Shown here in pieces: positions 8,632 to 18,666 of a stretch of DNA of 64,000 nucleotides. The translations under genes were made by a program, and so were the position numbers. Below the pieces are notes generated by a model. The model had not been told where the DNA came from and did no database searches. It saw only the letters and a list, made by a program, of their open reading frames with translations. The stretch is from assembly GCA_903994525.1 (NCBI GenBank), contig CAJEXW010000011.1:25165-89164 (forward strand), read 5' to 3'. Positions within the stretch are counted from its first letter, which is position 1; the number at the start of each line of letters is the position of its first letter. The stretch comes from an uncultured Chlorobiaceae bacterium. Its GTDB lineage: Bacteria > Bacteroidota > Chlorobiia > Chlorobiales > Chlorobiaceae.

Positions 8632-9381
8632 ATGTCTCTCAACGCTGTTATTCTCATACCGGCAAGGCTTGATTCGAGTCGTCTCGAAAGGAAAATGCTT
8701 GCTGATCTTGAAGGGAAGCCTCTTCTTGTGCATACCTGGCGGCAGGCGCTGAAATCGCGTCTGGCCGAAAGGGTCGTCATAGCTACTGACAGCCGGGAAA
8801 TTGCGGGCGTGCTTGAAGCTTATGGTGCAGAGGTTGTTATGACCTCCCCTGATGCCAGTTGTGGCACGGAACGTATTGCGGAAGCTGCGAGGAAGATTGA
8901 TGGTGATGTCTTTGTTAATCTCCAGGGCGACGAGCCCATGATCAGCCCCGAAAATATTGATCTGGCGCTTCAGCCTTTTTTTTCTGATACCCCTCCCGAC
9001 TGCTCAACCCTTGTTTTGCCACTTCATCCCGATGACAGGGCCCAGATTGACGATCCCCATCAGGTGAAGGTGGTGATGGATGCAAGGGGGTATGCGCTCT
9101 ACTTTTCACGAAGCGCAATCCCTTTCAGGCGTCATAAGCTGCCGTCAACAACCTTCTATCGTCATATCGGGCTTTATGCCTTCAGGGCTGAGGCGCTTCA
9201 GAAATTTGCGGCTCTGGCACCATCCATGCTTGAAGAGGCCGAATCGCTTGAGCAGCTCCGTCTGCTGGAGAATGGTTTTCGGATCCAGTGTGTTACCACG
9301 CTGATTGACAATCCGGGAGTCAATACGCCAGAGGATCTTGAGCTGGTGCGCACTCTTCTCAGGTCAGCATCTTCTGGGTGA
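8632..9381 (+). CDS. kdsB: 3-deoxy-manno-octulosonate cytidylyltransferase KdsB
   Basis: Activates Kdo with CTP to CMP-Kdo for lipopolysaccharide inner-core assembly in the cytoplasm. The 249-residue protein shows the nucleotidyltransferase N-terminus [20 protein letters not shown], then GTERIAEAA and [11 protein letters not shown] with the metal-binding aspartate, followed by [12 protein letters not shown] and [15 protein letters not shown], and ends [14 protein letters not shown]. Its 3' end overlaps the convergent xseA gene by 23 bases, with no room for a terminator. It shows that this organism makes a Kdo-containing LPS. Confidence 0.95.
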   Translation: MSLNAVILIPARLDSSRLERKMLADLEGKPLLVHTWRQALKSRLAERVVIATDSREIAGVLEAYGAEVVMTSPDASCGTERIAEAARKIDGDVFVNLQGDEPMISPENIDLALQPFFSDTPPDCSTLVLPLHPDDRAQIDDPHQVKVVMDARGYALYFSRSAIPFRRHKLPSTTFYRHIGLYAFRAEALQKFAALAPSMLEEAESLEQLRLLENGFRIQCVTTLIDNPGVNTPEDLELVRTLLRSASSG

Positions 9382-10567
9382 TCATAGCGGGAAGCGTTCC
9401 ATCATGAAAGAGCAGTTCTACCTCGTCAGAGGGGTGGAGTTCTGCGGTGCCAGTCATAAATTTCCCCTCTTTTTTCACAAGAACATAGCCTCGTTCAAGT
9501 GTTTTCCGGTAATCGAGCAGTCCAAGCTGTTGCCAGATCGAGAGGTAGCTTTGCAGTTTCTGCTGGTATGTTGTCGCAATGGTGCGCGACATCAGGGCAA
9601 CCAGCGAGTCAAGTCGGTCATGAAACTGCTGCATTTGCAGGGGTGGACGGTTGAAGGCGTAACTGCCGCAGATTGAATCGATATGTCGTTCTGTCCCCTC
9701 AAGTTTTGCCATGAGCAGCCGATCCTGTCGAGAACGGAGGTTGTCAATAGTTCGAAGCAGCTCCTGGGTATCGGGCACGGCAAGTTCTGCCGCAATAGAG
9801 GGAGTTCCGGCTCTCATGTCGGCAACCATGTCGGCAATAGTCAGATCAGTTTCGTGACCGACGGCACTGATCACCGGAATGAGAGAGTGATAGATGGCAT
9901 TTGCCACCACCTCTCCGTTGAATGGCTGCAAGTCCTCCAGTGAGCCTCCCCCTCTGGCGACAATAATCACCTCTGGCTGATGCTGCTTTTTTTTTGTGTT
10001 GTTAAAAAATGCGATGCCAGCCGCAACCTCTTCAGCCGCGCCTGTACCCTGAACCCTGACCGGGTAAAGCAGAACTTTGGCGGCAGGAAAGCGCCGCTCG
10101 AGCACGTGACTCATATCTTCAATTACTGCTCCAGTTGGAGAGGTTATGAGGCCAATGGTCTCCGGGATTGCGGGAATGGCTCTTTTTCTTTCAGGGCTGA
10201 AATAGCCTGCCCCTGCAAGTTTTTGCAGCAGTTCAGCAAAGGCCTGTTGCAACGCACCCTGCCCAGCCTCAATAAGCGAGGTACAGATAAGCTGATAGCG
10301 TCCCGAGGGTGGATAGAGTTCAAGGCGCCCTTCAGCCACCACGTTCATACCGTCTTTTAAGGTAACAGCAATGCGGCTTGCAGTGGTTTTCCACACCACA
10401 GCGGGGATCTGAGCCCCCTCATCTTTGAGTGTCAGATAAATATGACCCGAGCTGTGCCGTTTGCAGTTTGAAATTTCTCCCTTGATTTTAACTTGAGGAA
10501 AAAGAGTTTCCAGTCTGGTTTTGATCTGTTGGGTCAGTTCGCTGACTGAAAGGATCTCCTGATTCAT
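9359..10567 (-). CDS. xseA: Exodeoxyribonuclease VII large subunit
   Basis: Large subunit of the single-strand-specific exonuclease VII (about 402 residues). The N-terminal OB-fold is seen in [20 protein letters not shown], and the catalytic domain in [32 protein letters not shown] and [24 protein letters not shown]. The C-terminus [14 protein letters not shown] is the usual family ending. ATG 10567 gives the conserved start [15 protein letters not shown]; upstream codons at 10594 and 10606 are possible but lie outside the conserved part. The small subunit xseB is not adjacent. Confidence 0.94.
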   Translation of the reverse strand: MNQEILSVSELTQQIKTRLETLFPQVKIKGEISNCKRHSSGHIYLTLKDEGAQIPAVVWKTTASRIAVTLKDGMNVVAEGRLELYPPSGRYQLICTSLIEAGQGALQQAFAELLQKLAGAGYFSPERKRAIPAIPETIGLITSPTGAVIEDMSHVLERRFPAAKVLLYPVRVQGTGAAEEVAAGIAFFNNTKKKQHQPEVIIVARGGGSLEDLQPFNGEVVANAIYHSLIPVISAVGHETDLTIADMVADMRAGTPSIAAELAVPDTQELLRTIDNLRSRQDRLLMAKLEGTERHIDSICGSYAFNRPPLQMQQFHDRLDSLVALMSRTIATTYQQKLQSYLSIWQQLGLLDYRKTLERGYVLVKKEGKFMTGTAELHPSDEVELLFHDGTLPAMITQKMLT

Positions 10568-10785
10568 TGTGTTGTATTTTAAGAGGGTCGTCATCAAAGG
10601 CAACAAGTTGCACTCAATAAAGTAAAAGATTTTTTAAAATCCCTTTTGATTCCCTGAATAAGATTGCAGCTTGTCTGGTCGAGCAATTTGAGAGAGGTAC
10701 GGTTTTCGACCGGGATGTGTTATATTCGATGTTTTTATTCTTTGAATGGTAAGGGCGACTTGTGCGCAAAGAGGTATGATAACGT

Positions 10786-11793
10786 ATGATAAAGAGTGAT
10801 TTGACAGAGGAGCTGGCTGACCTGCTTGGTATGGAGAGGCAGGAGGCGGCATCTCTTTTCAACGGATTTTGTGGGGCCATGGTGGCGGAGTTGCTTGCCT
10901 TTCGGAGGCTCTCTATCAAAGGGCTTGGTTCATTGTATGTCGCCCATGTTCCTGCAACTAAAAAAAGTGCAGGAGCGACAACGATATTTGCCCCTCCCAT
11001 CAATAAGTTACGGTTCGAGAGTACGCTCTCCAGTGGTGATGAGACGCTCTCCCTTGCCGTTTCGAGGTTATCCATGAGTCAGGGGGAAGCTGCAAAGTTT
11101 GCCAGGACTCTTTCCACACTTTTCTCTTCGGCGATACAGCAGGAAACAGAGATTGTACTGAATGGACTGGGAAGATTTGCTCTTGAGGAGGGTGCGTACA
11201 GCTTTTTCCCTGAACGAGCACTGGAAGAGCTGTTGAATCGTGAGTATCAGGAGCTGAAAGAGGTTGTTCTGCCGCATCATCACGAGTCTGTGAGTGAAAA
11301 GAGAGCGTTGGGCTCTGTTGTTCCACTGATCGTCATTACTGTTCTGGCCCTGTTGTTTGCCCTGTGGTATGGAAAATCTTTCTCTTCAAAAGCGCATCCC
11401 TCAAAAGCGCTTAAGAGCCCGATTGTTCAACCACAAGCTCAAGCTCGATCCAGCATAGCTTCTGTCATCACTTCTGCAGGAACTCCGGCAGCGAGAGCGG
11501 TTGCAGACTCTCTGGTTCTTCTAAAAGGGGATTATGCGATTGTTCTTGCAACATTTGAGTCGGAAAAGAGGGCGTTTGTGGAGCTTGCCCCACTCCGATC
11601 CGCAGGAATCAATGCCTTTCTATGGCCGGCCTCTATGGACGGGATGAAATATTTCAGGGTGATGACCGGCAAATTTGCCAGCCGCGAAGCTGCAGCAGAG
11701 CAGCTCAAAGGAATGCCACGCAACTCTGTTCGTGGTGCCTATATTCAACAGGCAAAGCAAAGCATTGTGGTTTATGGAAAAAAAGGGTTGTAA
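10786..11793 (+). CDS. Tandem HU-like domains, membrane anchor and SPOR domain protein
   Basis: A 335-residue single-pass protein. Residues 1-70 and about 85-145 look like two IHF/HU-like domains of the CCDC81 type (LADLLGMERQEAASLFNGF with IKGLGSLYV, then FARTLSTLFSSA with LNGLGRFALEEGAYSFFPE). A membrane helix follows (about 183-203, VVPLIVITVLALLFALWY), then a low-complexity linker and a C-terminal SPOR domain (about 255-330, YAIVLATFESEKRAFVE to VRGAYIQQ) that would bind denuded peptidoglycan. Both HU-like domains are on the cytoplasmic side. The same architecture is known in Bacteroidetes. It overlaps bchY by 20 bases. Confidence 0.85.
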   Translation: MIKSDLTEELADLLGMERQEAASLFNGFCGAMVAELLAFRRLSIKGLGSLYVAHVPATKKSAGATTIFAPPINKLRFESTLSSGDETLSLAVSRLSMSQGEAAKFARTLSTLFSSAIQQETEIVLNGLGRFALEEGAYSFFPERALEELLNREYQELKEVVLPHHHESVSEKRALGSVVPLIVITVLALLFALWYGKSFSSKAHPSKALKSPIVQPQAQARSSIASVITSAGTPAARAVADSLVLLKGDYAIVLATFESEKRAFVELAPLRSAGINAFLWPASMDGMKYFRVMTGKFASREAAAEQLKGMPRNSVRGAYIQQAKQSIVVYGKKGL

Positions 11794-13012
11794 CAGGTTG
11801 CACCCCCAGTCGATGTGTCCGGCATTCGGCGGGTTGAGAGTGCTGACGAGAATCGACGGTGTTCAGGTCTGTCTGGTAGCCGATCAGGGTTGTCTGTATG
11901 GCCTCACTTTTGTTTCGCACTTTTATGCGGCACGCAAGTCGATAGTCTCTCCTGAACTCATGAATGTTCAGATTTCAGGCGGAACCATGATTGACGATGT
12001 TCGTCACATTATCGAGGAGATTGCGGCTGACCCTGCTGTGCGCTTTATTCCGGTTGTCAGCACCTGTGTGGCTGAGACTGCCGGTATTGCCGAGGAGTTG
12101 CTGCCGGTGAAAAGTGGTAATGCTGAGGTGCTGCTTGTTCGTCTGCCTGCCTTTCAGATCAGAACGCACCCTGAGGCGAAGGATGTTGCTGTGGCGACGC
12201 TGTTGAAGCGTTTTGCCCGTTTTGATGGAGAAAAAAGAGCCAGATCGCTGGTGGTTCTCGGAGAGATTTTTCCGGTCGATGCCATGACGATTGGAGCAAT
12301 TCTTCAGAAAATTGGTGTAGAGTCGGTCATCACGCTTCCGGGAACATCTTTGGAAGATTATATGGAAGCCGGTCAGGTTGAGGCCTGTGCGGTGCTTCAC
12401 CCCTTTTATGAGCGTTCGGTCTCGCTGTTTGAAGAGCATGGCGTGAAAATAGTCAAGGGAAATCCCATTGGCGCTAATGCGACATCCCAGTGGATACGCC
12501 GTATTGGAGAGGCTCTTGAGCTTGACCCGGCAACGGTTCAGGCGGTAGCCCAAGAGGAGGGGCAGAAGAGTCGCGACGTGCTTGCCCGGTTCAGTCATCT
12601 TGAGGGCAAGGTCATTGTTGCTGGTTATGAAGGCAATGAACTGCCGGTTGTTCGCCTTCTTCTTGAAGCGGGGCTTGAGGTGCCTTATGCCTCTACCTCC
12701 ATTGCTCGTAATGGGCTTGGCGAGGAAGACCACAATGTGCTCTCCATGCTTGGCACAGAGATTCGCTATCGCAAATATCTTGAGGAGGATATGCAGGCGG
12801 TGGTTGACTATAAGCCTGATCTTGTCATTGGCACCACATCGCTTGACAGTTTTGCCAAAGAGCGTGGCATTCCGGCGATCTATTACACCAACAATATCTC
12901 TGCACGCCCGCTTTTTTTTGCCGCTGGAGCCGCAACAGTGCTTGGCATGATTGGGGGATTGCTCGGGAAAAAAGATATTTACAGCACAATGAAGGAGTAT
13001 TTCGAAGGGTAA
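11774..13012 (+). CDS. bchY: Chlorophyllide a reductase subunit Y
   Basis: BchY pairs with BchZ to form the nitrogenase-like catalytic core of chlorophyllide a reductase, which reduces ring B on the way to bacteriochlorophyll a; BchX is the reductase. The start NRLHPQSMCPAFGGLRVL and the following VCLVADQGCLYGLTFVSHFY hold the conserved cysteines that would ligate the 4Fe-4S cluster. IPVVSTCVAETAGIAEELLP and the nitrogenase-type tail follow. ATG 11774 gives 412 residues and a 20-base overlap with the SPOR gene; the frame is open further upstream without family resemblance. bchX and bchZ are not in the window. Confidence 0.93.
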   Translation: MEKKGCNRLHPQSMCPAFGGLRVLTRIDGVQVCLVADQGCLYGLTFVSHFYAARKSIVSPELMNVQISGGTMIDDVRHIIEEIAADPAVRFIPVVSTCVAETAGIAEELLPVKSGNAEVLLVRLPAFQIRTHPEAKDVAVATLLKRFARFDGEKRARSLVVLGEIFPVDAMTIGAILQKIGVESVITLPGTSLEDYMEAGQVEACAVLHPFYERSVSLFEEHGVKIVKGNPIGANATSQWIRRIGEALELDPATVQAVAQEEGQKSRDVLARFSHLEGKVIVAGYEGNELPVVRLLLEAGLEVPYASTSIARNGLGEEDHNVLSMLGTEIRYRKYLEEDMQAVVDYKPDLVIGTTSLDSFAKERGIPAIYYTNNISARPLFFAAGAATVLGMIGGLLGKKDIYSTMKEYFEG

Positions 13013-13022
13013 GAGCCAACAT

Positions 13023-13054
13023 AAAAAAAGCCGGGTTCTACTCCGGCTTTTTTC
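13023..13054 (+). terminator. Bidirectional terminator between bchY and frr
   Basis: An 11-bp perfect inverted repeat (AAAAAAGCCGG / CCGGCTTTTTT) with an eight-base loop, lying ten bases after the bchY stop and 28 bases before the end of the convergent frr gene. The A and T flanks make it functional on both strands. Confidence 0.9.
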
Positions 13055-13081
13055 TTTAATGTGAATACCCGCAAGCAGCCG

Positions 13082-13642
13082 CTACACCTCCATGATCTCC
13101 TTCTCTTTTGCGGCTATCAGCTCTGTAAGCTGCTTTTCAAATTTGTGGAGCATCTCATCGGCCTCCTTTTTACCCTTGTTTTTCTCGTCTTCGCTGATGG
13201 TTTTTGCTTTTTCAAGTTTCTCAATCTCCTGAATCATATCACGGCGAAGATTACGCAGAGAGACTTTTGAGTCTTCCCCAAACTTTTTGGTAAGCTTGAC
13301 AAACTCTTTGCGGCGCTCTTCGGTAAGTGGAGGGATGCTCACCCTGATATTCTGGCCATCTGCGGCAGGGTTCAGACCAAGGTTCGCATCGCGAATGGCT
13401 CTCTCCGTTGCTGAAACCATGGACTTGTCCCAGATCTGAACAATCAGGGTATGCACATCAAGAACGCTGATGTTGCCGACCTGCTTGAGCGGCATCTGCT
13501 GCCCATAAGCCTCTACCTTGACACGGTCAAGCAGCGCTGTTGTTGCTTTTCCTGTGCGAATCGAAGCAATTTCATGCTGAAATGCTTCGAGAGTTTTTTT
13601 CATCCTGGGCTCGGTCTTCTGGTAAACCTCCTTGACACTCAT
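13082..13642 (-). CDS. frr: Ribosome recycling factor
   Basis: A 186-residue RRF that, with EF-G, splits the post-termination ribosome. The three-helix bundle residues are clear: VYQKTEPRMKKTLEAFQHE at the N-terminus, RTGKATTALLDRVKVEAYG, the inserted domain around LKQVGNISVLD, PPLTEERRKEFVK, and a long Lys/Glu-rich C-terminal helix. It is encoded 56 bases downstream of rpmE and may be co-transcribed with it. In many bacteria frr follows pyrH, which is not the case here. Confidence 0.96.
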   Translation of the reverse strand: MSVKEVYQKTEPRMKKTLEAFQHEIASIRTGKATTALLDRVKVEAYGQQMPLKQVGNISVLDVHTLIVQIWDKSMVSATERAIRDANLGLNPAADGQNIRVSIPPLTEERRKEFVKLTKKFGEDSKVSLRNLRRDMIQEIEKLEKAKTISEDEKNKGKKEADEMLHKFEKQLTELIAAKEKEIMEV

Positions 13643-13698
13643 AGCTCTTCCGATAGGTTAGTGTTGGTTTGCTGCAAAAAGCGCAAACTCTCTTAACT

Positions 13699-13923
13699 TC
13701 AGGCTTTTGTCTGCGCGGCTGTCGATTTTGCAAAACGCTTGTTGAAGCGTTCGACACGTCCTGCGGTATCGACCAGTGTCTGCTTTCCAGTGTAAAACGG
13801 GTGGCAGTTGTTGCAGATATCAACTTTGATTGTTGTTCTTGTTGACCGGGTAACAAAGGAGTTGCCGCAATTTGCGCAATTAACGGTGACTTCCTTATAC
13901 TTTGGATGGATATCTTGTTTCAT
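13699..13923 (-). CDS. rpmE: Ribosomal protein L31 (zinc-binding type)
   Basis: A 74-residue large-subunit protein beginning [19 protein letters not shown]. It has the four cysteines of the zinc (C+) form, in CANC and CNNC, and the typical [19 protein letters not shown] block. The tail [15 protein letters not shown] is basic and flexible. The start at ATG 13923 is set by family alignment; the frame is open a further 32 codons without resemblance. Divergent from recG, whose start lies only about 100 bases away, so both promoters sit in that gap. Confidence 0.96.
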   Translation of the reverse strand: MKQDIHPKYKEVTVNCANCGNSFVTRSTRTTIKVDICNNCHPFYTGKQTLVDTAGRVERFNKRFAKSTAAQTKA

Positions 13924-14023
13924 GACTTTTGTTGACTTTGTCGTACAATAGATGAGATGACCGGCAATAAAATTGTAAAGGTTGCAAATATACAAGAATT
14001 TCATTCCAGTTACAACCAATAAT

Positions 14024-16144
14024 ATGATTGGCTCAACATCTGTTACTTACCTGAAAGGGGTGGGGTCAAAAAAGGGATTAATTCTCAAAGAGGCGGGTAT
14101 TGTGACGCTGGACGATCTGTTTGACTACTATCCCCGTCGATATCTTGACAGGAGCGCCATGAAAAGTATTGGCACCCTGGTTGATGGAGAGACGGTAACG
14201 GTTGTTGGTACGGTGATCAGGACGCAGCTTGATGGAGATACTCCGGGCAGGGCACGTTTCAAGGCGTGGCTTGGTGATGCAACAGGCGTACTTGAGCTTA
14301 CCTGGTTCCGGGGTGTCCGCTATTTTTCACGCAGTGTTGTTCAGGGTGAGTCGCTTGCTGTTTATGGGAAGGTAAGTTATTTCGGCAGTCACGCCCAGAT
14401 GCAGCACCCCGATTTCGATCGTCTGAGCCCCGATCGTCTTCAGGCGAGTGAGGGTGAGTGCAGTGATTTCGAGTTGTATAATACCGGAAAGATTATTCCC
14501 ATCTATCCGACCAGTGAGGCCATGAAGCAGGCGAGTCTGGGCTCAAAGCAGATGCGCACTCTTCTTGCCCGGGCTTTTGAACAGGGCGCTCCGGGTCAGC
14601 GGGAGAATCTCACGCTCTCCATGGTTGCCGATAATGAGTTACTCTCCCTTGCCGAAGCATATCGTGAGATTCATTTCCCCTCATCCCACGAAAGACTTGA
14701 GCGGGCGCGCTTCCGGCTGAAATGGACCGAACTTTTTTATGCTCAATTGCTGTTTGCCCTGCGCCACAGCGAGATCAGGCGTAACAGGGCTGCGGTGAAA
14801 TTTACTCACTCCGGTGAGGTCACTCAAAAGCTTTATGCCAGCCTGCCTTATACGTTGACTGACGGTCAGAAAAATGCGGTGCGTGAAATCTATCGTGACC
14901 TCAGAAGTGGCAGTCCCATGAATCGTCTTCTGCAGGGAGATGTCGGTTCAGGGAAGACCATTGTTGCCATGTTTGCCATGGCTCTTGCTGCCGACAATGC
15001 GCTTCAGTCGGCATTTATGGCTCCGACAGAAATTCTTGCGGTGCAGCACTATCTGGTGATGAAACGTTATTTTACTCCGATTGGCCTGCAAGTTGGCATT
15101 CTGACGGGCAAGCAGGGGAAAAAGGTACGTCAGGTGGTGCTTGATGCTCTCAGCTCGGGAGAGCTGCATTGTGTGATCGGTACCCATGCCATGATTGAGC
15201 ATGGGGTCAGTTATGCCAATCTTGGTCTGGTTATCATTGACGAACAGCACCGCTTCGGGGTGTTGCAGCGTAAAGCGCTTCAGGAAAAATCGACAAACCC
15301 TCATGTGCTGCTGATGACGGCGACCCCGATTCCCAGAACACTTGCCATGGGGGTTTTCGGTGATCTTGATGTATCGGTTATTCGTGACAAGCCCGTGGGG
15401 CGAAGAGTGATCAAGACTTTTTTGTGGCCTGAACAGGAGAAGATGAAGGTCTATGATCTGATTCGCTCACAAATTGCGGAAGGAAGACAGGGTTATATTG
15501 TCTATCCTCTTGTCGAGGAGTCTGAGAAGATTGATCTGAAAGCGGCCGTTGAAAGTTATGATGAACTCTCTGCTACCCGCTTTCCCGATTTTCGGCTTGG
15601 ATTGATTCACGGGCAGATGAGCCCGGATGAGAAGGAGGGTGTCATGGAGCAGTTCAGGTGCGGGGAGATTGATCTGCTTGTGGGGACGACCGTGATAGAG
15701 GTCGGGGTGGATGTGCCCAATGCCACGGTGATGGTTATTGAGCATGCTGAGCGATTTGGTCTGGCCCAGTTGCATCAGCTCAGGGGGCGGGTTGGTCGGG
15801 GAGAGCATCCATCAACCTGTATTCTGCTGTATGCAAAAATGACGGCGGATGCCCGTGAAAGGCTTGGGGCAATGGAGTCAACCAATGACGGGTTTGTCAT
15901 CTCTGAAATTGATGCGAAAATAAGAGGGGCGGGCAATATTCTTGGAAAAGAGCAGTCTGGTACCATGAGTGGCTTGAGAATTGCCGATCTGAACACCGAT
16001 TATGCTATCATGCAGTCAGCAAGGTCTGCGGCATTTGCTCTTGTTGATCAGGATGGGCAGTTGCGGGCTCCGGAACATGCAATGATCCGGGAGAGTTATT
16101 TGCATCAGTATCACGATCGTTTTTCTCTCGCTGATATTGGATAG
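14024..16144 (+). CDS. recG: ATP-dependent DNA helicase RecG
   Basis: A branch-migration helicase that remodels stalled forks and Holliday junctions. The 706-residue protein carries the N-terminal wedge/OB domain ([39 protein letters not shown]) and the helicase motifs [11 protein letters not shown] (Walker A), DEQHRFG (motif II), MTATPIPRT (III), [14 protein letters not shown] (V) and [12 protein letters not shown] (VI). ATG 14024 is taken as the start; an in-frame TTG lies 42 bases upstream, and neither has a strong ribosome site. Confidence 0.95.
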   Translation: MIGSTSVTYLKGVGSKKGLILKEAGIVTLDDLFDYYPRRYLDRSAMKSIGTLVDGETVTVVGTVIRTQLDGDTPGRARFKAWLGDATGVLELTWFRGVRYFSRSVVQGESLAVYGKVSYFGSHAQMQHPDFDRLSPDRLQASEGECSDFELYNTGKIIPIYPTSEAMKQASLGSKQMRTLLARAFEQGAPGQRENLTLSMVADNELLSLAEAYREIHFPSSHERLERARFRLKWTELFYAQLLFALRHSEIRRNRAAVKFTHSGEVTQKLYASLPYTLTDGQKNAVREIYRDLRSGSPMNRLLQGDVGSGKTIVAMFAMALAADNALQSAFMAPTEILAVQHYLVMKRYFTPIGLQVGILTGKQGKKVRQVVLDALSSGELHCVIGTHAMIEHGVSYANLGLVIIDEQHRFGVLQRKALQEKSTNPHVLLMTATPIPRTLAMGVFGDLDVSVIRDKPVGRRVIKTFLWPEQEKMKVYDLIRSQIAEGRQGYIVYPLVEESEKIDLKAAVESYDELSATRFPDFRLGLIHGQMSPDEKEGVMEQFRCGEIDLLVGTTVIEVGVDVPNATVMVIEHAERFGLAQLHQLRGRVGRGEHPSTCILLYAKMTADARERLGAMESTNDGFVISEIDAKIRGAGNILGKEQSGTMSGLRIADLNTDYAIMQSARSAAFALVDQDGQLRAPEHAMIRESYLHQYHDRFSLADIG

Positions 16145-16200
16145 CCAGGAGTGAATTTAGAAGACAAGCGAAGTCTTGAGCGCTTCCTCTACACGAAGCA

Positions 16201-17169
16201 ATGAACTTATTGCAAAAGTATATGAACAGAGATCATGAAGGAGTGCCCGCAGGGATGGTCATGGAGGTATCCGGAGCCTCCTATGTTGTTATCTCCGAAA
16301 ATGGCCACGAGTATCGGTGCCGCACTTTTCCCGGAACGAAAACTGAGAATGGTGATTCGACGCTTGTCGCTGTCGGAGACCGGGTTGAGCTGAAAGTGAT
16401 TGAAACCGGCACGGCGTTGCATGAAGCGGCGATTACACTCGTGCTGCCTCGCCAAAGTGCGCTGACCAGAAAAAGGGATGTTCGTCGGAATCGGAGCAAG
16501 GAGAAGGTGCAGGTGATAGCCGCCAATATTGATCAGTTGGTCGTTGTTGTTTCCGCTTTTGATCCTCCTCTCAGTACCCGACTGATTGATCGTTATCTCG
16601 TTTTTGCAGAATCAGAGGAGATGGAGATTGTGATTGTGGTTAACAAGATGGATCTTGAGGATTCAACGGAGACCCGTAAGTTGATGAAGCCCTATAAGGC
16701 GCTTGGTTACAGGGTTGTCTATACCAGCGCTGAAGAGAAGCGTGGTATGGGTCTCCTTCGAAAGGCGCTGGCCGGAAAACTTTCAGCGTTCAGTGGCCAT
16801 TCTGGTGTGGGCAAGTCAACCTTGATCAATCTGCTCTCCGGTCAACAAGATCGGCTGCGTACCGGTGAAACCAATATGAAGACAGGAAAAGGGCTCCATA
16901 CGACCACAAACTCTGTTATGCTTGCTCTCCCAAAGGGTGGATATATTATCGATACCCCGGGAATCAGGGAGTTCAATCTTTCAGGGATTACCCGCGACAA
17001 TCTGCGCTTCTATTTCAGGGAGTTTCTCTCATTGATGCAGAAGTGCAGTTACTCTTCATGCTCTCATACCGTCGAGCCCGGGTGCGGGATTATGAGGGCG
17101 GTGGAGGATGGTCGTCTTGATCCCGACCGTTTCGAGAGTTATCTTGCTATCTATGAAAGCATCGATTAA
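16201..17169 (+). CDS. rsgA: Small ribosomal subunit biogenesis GTPase RsgA
   Basis: A circularly permuted GTPase of 322 residues involved in late 30S maturation. The motif order is the permuted one: G4 NKMDLED first, then G1 GHSGVGKSTLINLL and G3 DTPGIREFNL. An N-terminal OB-fold (MVMEVSGASYVVISENGHEY) and a C-terminal zinc knuckle (CSYSSCSHTVEPGC) flank the G domain. It follows recG after 56 bases. The C-terminal helix YLAIYESID is short but normal for the family. Confidence 0.94.
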   Translation: MNLLQKYMNRDHEGVPAGMVMEVSGASYVVISENGHEYRCRTFPGTKTENGDSTLVAVGDRVELKVIETGTALHEAAITLVLPRQSALTRKRDVRRNRSKEKVQVIAANIDQLVVVVSAFDPPLSTRLIDRYLVFAESEEMEIVIVVNKMDLEDSTETRKLMKPYKALGYRVVYTSAEEKRGMGLLRKALAGKLSAFSGHSGVGKSTLINLLSGQQDRLRTGETNMKTGKGLHTTTNSVMLALPKGGYIIDTPGIREFNLSGITRDNLRFYFREFLSLMQKCSYSSCSHTVEPGCGIMRAVEDGRLDPDRFESYLAIYESID

Positions 17170-17197
17170 TTTTTTTCATCATGAACTATTGCGACCA

Positions 17198-18571
17198 ATG
17201 ATTATAACCGTTAATCCTGCGACTGAAGAGCTCATTGCCGAGTATCAGGCCATGACACCCGGCGAGATTGAAGAGATCCTGCAGGCATCCCGCAGAGATG
17301 CTCTCTCATGGAAAAAGGTCTCATTAGAGGATCGTAGCATGCTGATGAGAGGCTTGGCTGAACTTATGCGCCAACAGAAAGAGCGTCATGCAGCGCTGAT
17401 AACGCTTGAGATGGGCAAGCCACTGGCGCAGGCTGTTGCTGAAGTTGTCAAGTCAGCCTGGGTTTGCGATTATTATGCCGATCATGCGGAAGAGTTTTTA
17501 ATGCAGGAGGAGAGTCTGCTGGATGGCAGTGTTCGAGGCCTGGTTACCTTTGAACCCATCGGTCTTGTGCTTGGCATCATGCCGTGGAATTTTCCCTTCT
17601 GGCAGGTGTTTCGATTTGCCGCTCCGGCAATCATGGCTGGTAATGGCATTATCGTCAAGCATGCTCCGAGCGTTACCGGTTCAGCTATTGCTATTGAGGA
17701 GCTTTTCCGTGAAGCAGGTTTTCCTGAACACCTTTACAGAGCAGTTCATATCGATCTCGAAGATGTTGACCGATTGACTGGCTTCATGATTGATCACCCC
17801 GCAATCCAGGGTGTTTCGGTGACGGGAAGTACTGCCGCTGGCCGTGCAGTTGCAGCAAAAGCCGGGAGAGCCATCAAAAGAAGCGTGCTTGAGCTTGGAG
17901 GCAGTGACCCCTACCTTGTGCTTGCTGATGCCGATATTCCGAAGGCTGTTGAAATTTGTGCGGCGGCGCGTCTGCTCAACGGTGGCCAGAGTTGTATTTC
18001 GGCAAAACGTTTTATTCTGCAATCGTCAGTCATCAAGGAGTTTGAACGCCTGCTTCTTCGGAGAATCCAGGCTTCGGTGATGGGCGATCCGTTTGATCCA
18101 ACCGTTGATATTGGCCCGATGGCGCGCCGCGATCTTCGCGATCAACTACACGCCCAGGTTGCTGGCAGCATTGCACAGGGGGCACGATTGCTGTGCGGTG
18201 GAAAAATGCATGACGGAAAAGGATTTTTCTATCCTCCAACACTTCTCACGGGAGTGCAGAAGGGGATGCCAGCGTACGATGAAGAGACCTTCGGGCCAGT
18301 TGCCGTTATTATTGAAGCAACTGATGAGGCGGAGGCTATACGTATAGCCAACGATACCCCTTATGGCCTCGGGTCTGCGGTTTTCTCACGCAATATTGAC
18401 AGGGCGATTCTTGTTGCGGATCAACTTGAGGTGGGTAACTGTTTCTTGAACAGTTCGGTTAAATCTGATCCAAGGTTGCCATTTGGCGGAGTGAAAGAGT
18501 CAGGGTATGGACGTGAACTCTCTCGGTATGGCATCTGTGAGTTTGTCAATATCAAAAGTTTTTCCGTTTAA
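17198..18571 (+). CDS. Aldehyde dehydrogenase, succinate-semialdehyde dehydrogenase type
   Basis: A 457-residue NAD(P)-dependent aldehyde dehydrogenase that looks closest to the Sad/YneI branch of succinate-semialdehyde dehydrogenases (start ITVNPATEELIAEY; LGIMPWNFPFWQVFRFA; KHAPSVTGSA). The catalytic pair is present: Glu in ELGGSDPYLVL and Cys in NGGQSCISAKRF, followed by the EETFGPVAVI cofactor block. The start ATG 17198 lies 28 bases after rsgA. Substrate preference is an inference from subfamily likeness. A hairpin at 18604-18641 ends the transcript. Confidence 0.88.
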   Translation: MIITVNPATEELIAEYQAMTPGEIEEILQASRRDALSWKKVSLEDRSMLMRGLAELMRQQKERHAALITLEMGKPLAQAVAEVVKSAWVCDYYADHAEEFLMQEESLLDGSVRGLVTFEPIGLVLGIMPWNFPFWQVFRFAAPAIMAGNGIIVKHAPSVTGSAIAIEELFREAGFPEHLYRAVHIDLEDVDRLTGFMIDHPAIQGVSVTGSTAAGRAVAAKAGRAIKRSVLELGGSDPYLVLADADIPKAVEICAAARLLNGGQSCISAKRFILQSSVIKEFERLLLRRIQASVMGDPFDPTVDIGPMARRDLRDQLHAQVAGSIAQGARLLCGGKMHDGKGFFYPPTLLTGVQKGMPAYDEETFGPVAVIIEATDEAEAIRIANDTPYGLGSAVFSRNIDRAILVADQLEVGNCFLNSSVKSDPRLPFGGVKESGYGRELSRYGICEFVNIKSFSV

Positions 18572-18603
18572 TAAAGGTGCAGGAGAGGAGATTATTCATA
18601 TTG

Positions 18604-18641
18604 AAAAAGCCTCTGGTTTAAGCTGAAACCAGAGGCTTTTC
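18604..18641. terminator. Bidirectional terminator after the aldehyde dehydrogenase gene
   Basis: A 15-bp perfect inverted repeat (AAAAGCCTCTGGTTT / AAACCAGAGGCTTTT) with a six-base loop between the aldehyde dehydrogenase stop (18571) and the convergent LuxR-type gene stop (18667). Flanking A and T runs support use in both directions. Confidence 0.88.
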
Positions 18642-18666
18642 CGAGAGATTCTTCCCTTGTTGACTC

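Noticed and set aside
11975..12733. Minus-strand 252-codon frame inside bchY
   Set aside because: It is opposite conserved bchY sequence and shows no family motif.
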